Positions 4,868 through 5,962 of a DNA stretch of 5,962 nt are shown here, one piece after another. The notes under the pieces are model-generated. The model made no database searches. It saw only the letters and a program-made list of their open reading frames with translations, and had not been told where the DNA came from. The position numbers and the translations under genes were made by a program. Source of the DNA: a bacterium 42_11 (GTDB taxonomy: Bacteria; Synergistota; GBS-1); NCBI GenBank assembly GCA_001508835.1, contig LGFB01000088.1:1-5962 (forward strand). Reading direction: 5' to 3'. How positions within the stretch are numbered: position 1 is the stretch's first letter; each line of letters starts with the position of its first letter.

Positions 4868-5617
4868 TTATAGCTGTGGAAGAAACACAGCCCTACCATC
4901 GAACTTATGGATCTTCGCGGATATGCCATAGACTTCAGAAAGCAGACGCTCGTTTATAACTTCCTTACCTCCAAAGGCATAAACCTTTCCCTCCTTAAGA
5001 ACTAAAACCCTATCTGCATAAGCCAAAGCCAGATTTATATCATGCACCGTGATTATCGCCGTGATTCCCCTCTTTCTAACGGCATCCTTAATCAACCTCA
5101 TAACCTCTATTTGATTCTTTACATCAAGGTTATTGGTAGGTTCATCAAGAAGAAGATATTTAGGCTCCTGAGCGAAAGCCCGGGCAATTAAAACAAGCTG
5201 AAGCTCTCCACCGCTAAGCTCATTTAGCCTTCTAAAGGCAAGCCCTTCTATCTTAAGCAGTTTTATCGCCTCCTCCGCAACCCTTACATCCTCTTCCGAG
5301 GCTCTCCACCTCAGATAAGGCCTCCTTCCAAGCAAGACCGCATCGAAAACCGTTAAAAAGCTTGCCTCCCCTCTCTGGGGAACATATCCAAAAATTCTGG
5401 CTATATCTTTCAAGGCAAGCTCTCTTAAGGAAAGTTTATTCACGTAGACCGTTCCCTTAGGCTTTAAGATCCCATTCAGGCATTTCAAAAGGGTAGTCTT
5501 ACCGCTTCCGTTAGGGCCGAGGATGAAGAGGCTTTCTCCCTCCCCTACCGAAAAAGCTATATCTCTTAAAACCTCCCTTTTACCATAGAGATAAGAAAGC
5601 TCTCTAACTTCTAACAC
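4868..5617 (-). CDS. FepC/BtuD-type ABC importer ATPase
   Basis: This is the ATP-hydrolysing subunit of a type II (FecCD-partner) ABC importer for a siderophore, haem, cobalamin or related metal chelate; the exact cargo cannot be read from it. From the GTG at 5617 it has 249 residues. Walker A is GPNGSGKTT (34-42), the Q-loop is YVPQ with Gln81, the signature is LSGGELQ (134-140), Walker B is YLLLDE (154-159), the D-loop is NNLD (162-165), and the H-loop His is His192 in TVHDIN. The C-terminal EVYGI-containing tail is typical of the FepC/BtuD group. The start at 5617 gives the usual MLEVREL opening and has GAGGGG 8 bases upstream. The GTG at 5626 would add three residues, but that G-rich stretch would run straight into it with no spacing. 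The gene overlaps the permease end by 14 bases, as expected for an operon. Confidence 0.93.
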   Translation of the reverse strand: MLEVRELSYLYGKREVLRDIAFSVGEGESLFILGPNGSGKTTLLKCLNGILKPKGTVYVNKLSLRELALKDIARIFGYVPQRGEASFLTVFDAVLLGRRPYLRWRASEEDVRVAEEAIKLLKIEGLAFRRLNELSGGELQLVLIARAFAQEPKYLLLDEPTNNLDVKNQIEVMRLIKDAVRKRGITAIITVHDINLALAYADRVLVLKEGKVYAFGGKEVINERLLSEVYGISAKIHKFDGRAVFLPQL

Positions 5618-5962
5618 CTTTGCCACCCCTCAATAGAAGATATATGAACAAGGGAGCGCCCATTATTGACGTTATAACCCCAACAGGTATTATCACCGGA
5701 GATATAACCGTTCTACCGATGGTATCCGAAAGTAGGAGGATAATCGCACCCATAAGGGGGCTTAAAGGAACCAAAAAGCGATAGTCACCACCTATCATCA
5801 ACCTAACAATGTGAGGAGCAACTAAGCCTATAAGGCCAATAATACCCGTGAAAGAGACGCAAAGGGCGGTCAAAAAGGCAGAGACAATCATCCCCTCGAG
5901 CCTTACCCTCTGAGGTTTTACTCCCAAAGATATGGCCGTTTCATCCCCCACAAGAAGAGCAT
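5604..5962 (-). CDS. FecCD-family ABC importer permease, C-terminal part (5' end outside window)
   Basis: This is the membrane-channel subunit of a type II ABC importer. Only the last roughly 119 residues are present; the frame stays open to the window edge at 5962, so the GTG at 5951 is internal. The visible start (ALLVGDETAISLGV) is the conserved coupling-helix region of FecCD permeases that docks on the ATPase. It is followed by family hallmarks: the SFTGIIGLIGLVAPHIVR stretch, a loop with Gly-Gly-Asp-Tyr-Arg, PLSPLMGA, and a final PVGVITSIMGAPLFIYLL segment. About four hydrophobic stretches are visible. It overlaps the ATPase gene by 14 bases and pairs with it functionally. The substrate-binding protein and the rest of the permease would lie upstream, beyond the window. 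Cargo (siderophore, haem, B12 or metal chelate) is not determinable. Confidence 0.93.
   Translation of the reverse strand, partial: ALLVGDETAISLGVKPQRVRLEGMIVSAFLTALCVSFTGIIGLIGLVAPHIVRLMIGGDYRFLVPLSPLMGAIILLLSDTIGRTVISPVIIPVGVITSIMGAPLFIYLLLRGGKGVRS
5626..5631 (-). promoter_or_regulatory. Shine-Dalgarno site choosing the ATPase start at 5617
   Basis: GAGGGG on the minus strand is 8 bases ahead of the GTG at 5615-5617 and abuts the alternative GTG at 5624-5626, so the shorter form is preferred. Confidence 0.6.

Noticed and set aside
1..5962. CRISPR arrays, tRNA or rRNA genes, insertion sequences, long direct repeats
   Set aside because: Coding sequence fills nearly the whole window, and I saw no repeated units, tRNA-like cloverleaf or transposase motifs.

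Overview
The window is about 6 kb of densely packed DNA. It most likely comes from a bacterium, and a thermophilic one is plausible. The bacterial call rests on a near-perfect sigma-70-type promoter (TTGACA, 17 bp, TATGAT), GGAGGTGA-type Shine-Dalgarno sites ahead of most starts, and signal-peptide-like segments. The thermophile idea is an inference from proteins rich in Lys/Glu/Arg, heavy AGG/AGA and ATA codon use, and almost no intergenic DNA. The lineage cannot be named from this sequence.

Layout. Positions 1-807 are read rightward. They hold the C-terminal part of a Lon-like AAA+ protein whose start lies outside the window, then a 57-residue acidic ORF (634-807) joined to it by an ATGA overlap. 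Everything from 804 to 5962 is read leftward. In order of transcription this is: the C-terminal end of a FecCD-type permease (5604-5962, 5' part outside the window); its FepC/BtuD-type ATPase (4868-5617); a promoter at 4836-4864; a metal ECF transporter encoded as CbiM/NikM fused to a NikL-like domain (3678-4805), CbiQ/NikQ (2952-3671) and CbiO/NikO (2286-2945); an alpha/beta hydrolase (1373-2338); and an exported DJ-1/PfpI-family protein (804-1376). The two transcription directions meet tail to tail with a 4-base stop-codon overlap at 804-807 and no terminator between them.

How it works together. The fused CbiM-NikL protein would capture a transition metal outside the membrane. CbiQ would couple it to the ATPase CbiO. 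The NikL-like module favours nickel over cobalt, but the sequence does not settle this. The upstream FecCD/ATPase pair is the inner-membrane part of a binding-protein-dependent importer for a siderophore, haem, cobalamin or metal chelate. The hydrolase and DJ-1-like genes are translationally packed behind the transporter, and their link to metal is not evident.

There is no stretch over 300 bases without a gene; the only sizeable gap is 4806-4867. The most notable points are the apparent loss of most ATPase hallmark residues in the Lon-like protein, a signal-peptidase-like site preserved inside the CbiM-NikL fusion, the lack of any canonical start codon for CbiO, and the way CbiM, CbiQ and CbiO lie in one reading frame broken only by two stop codons.
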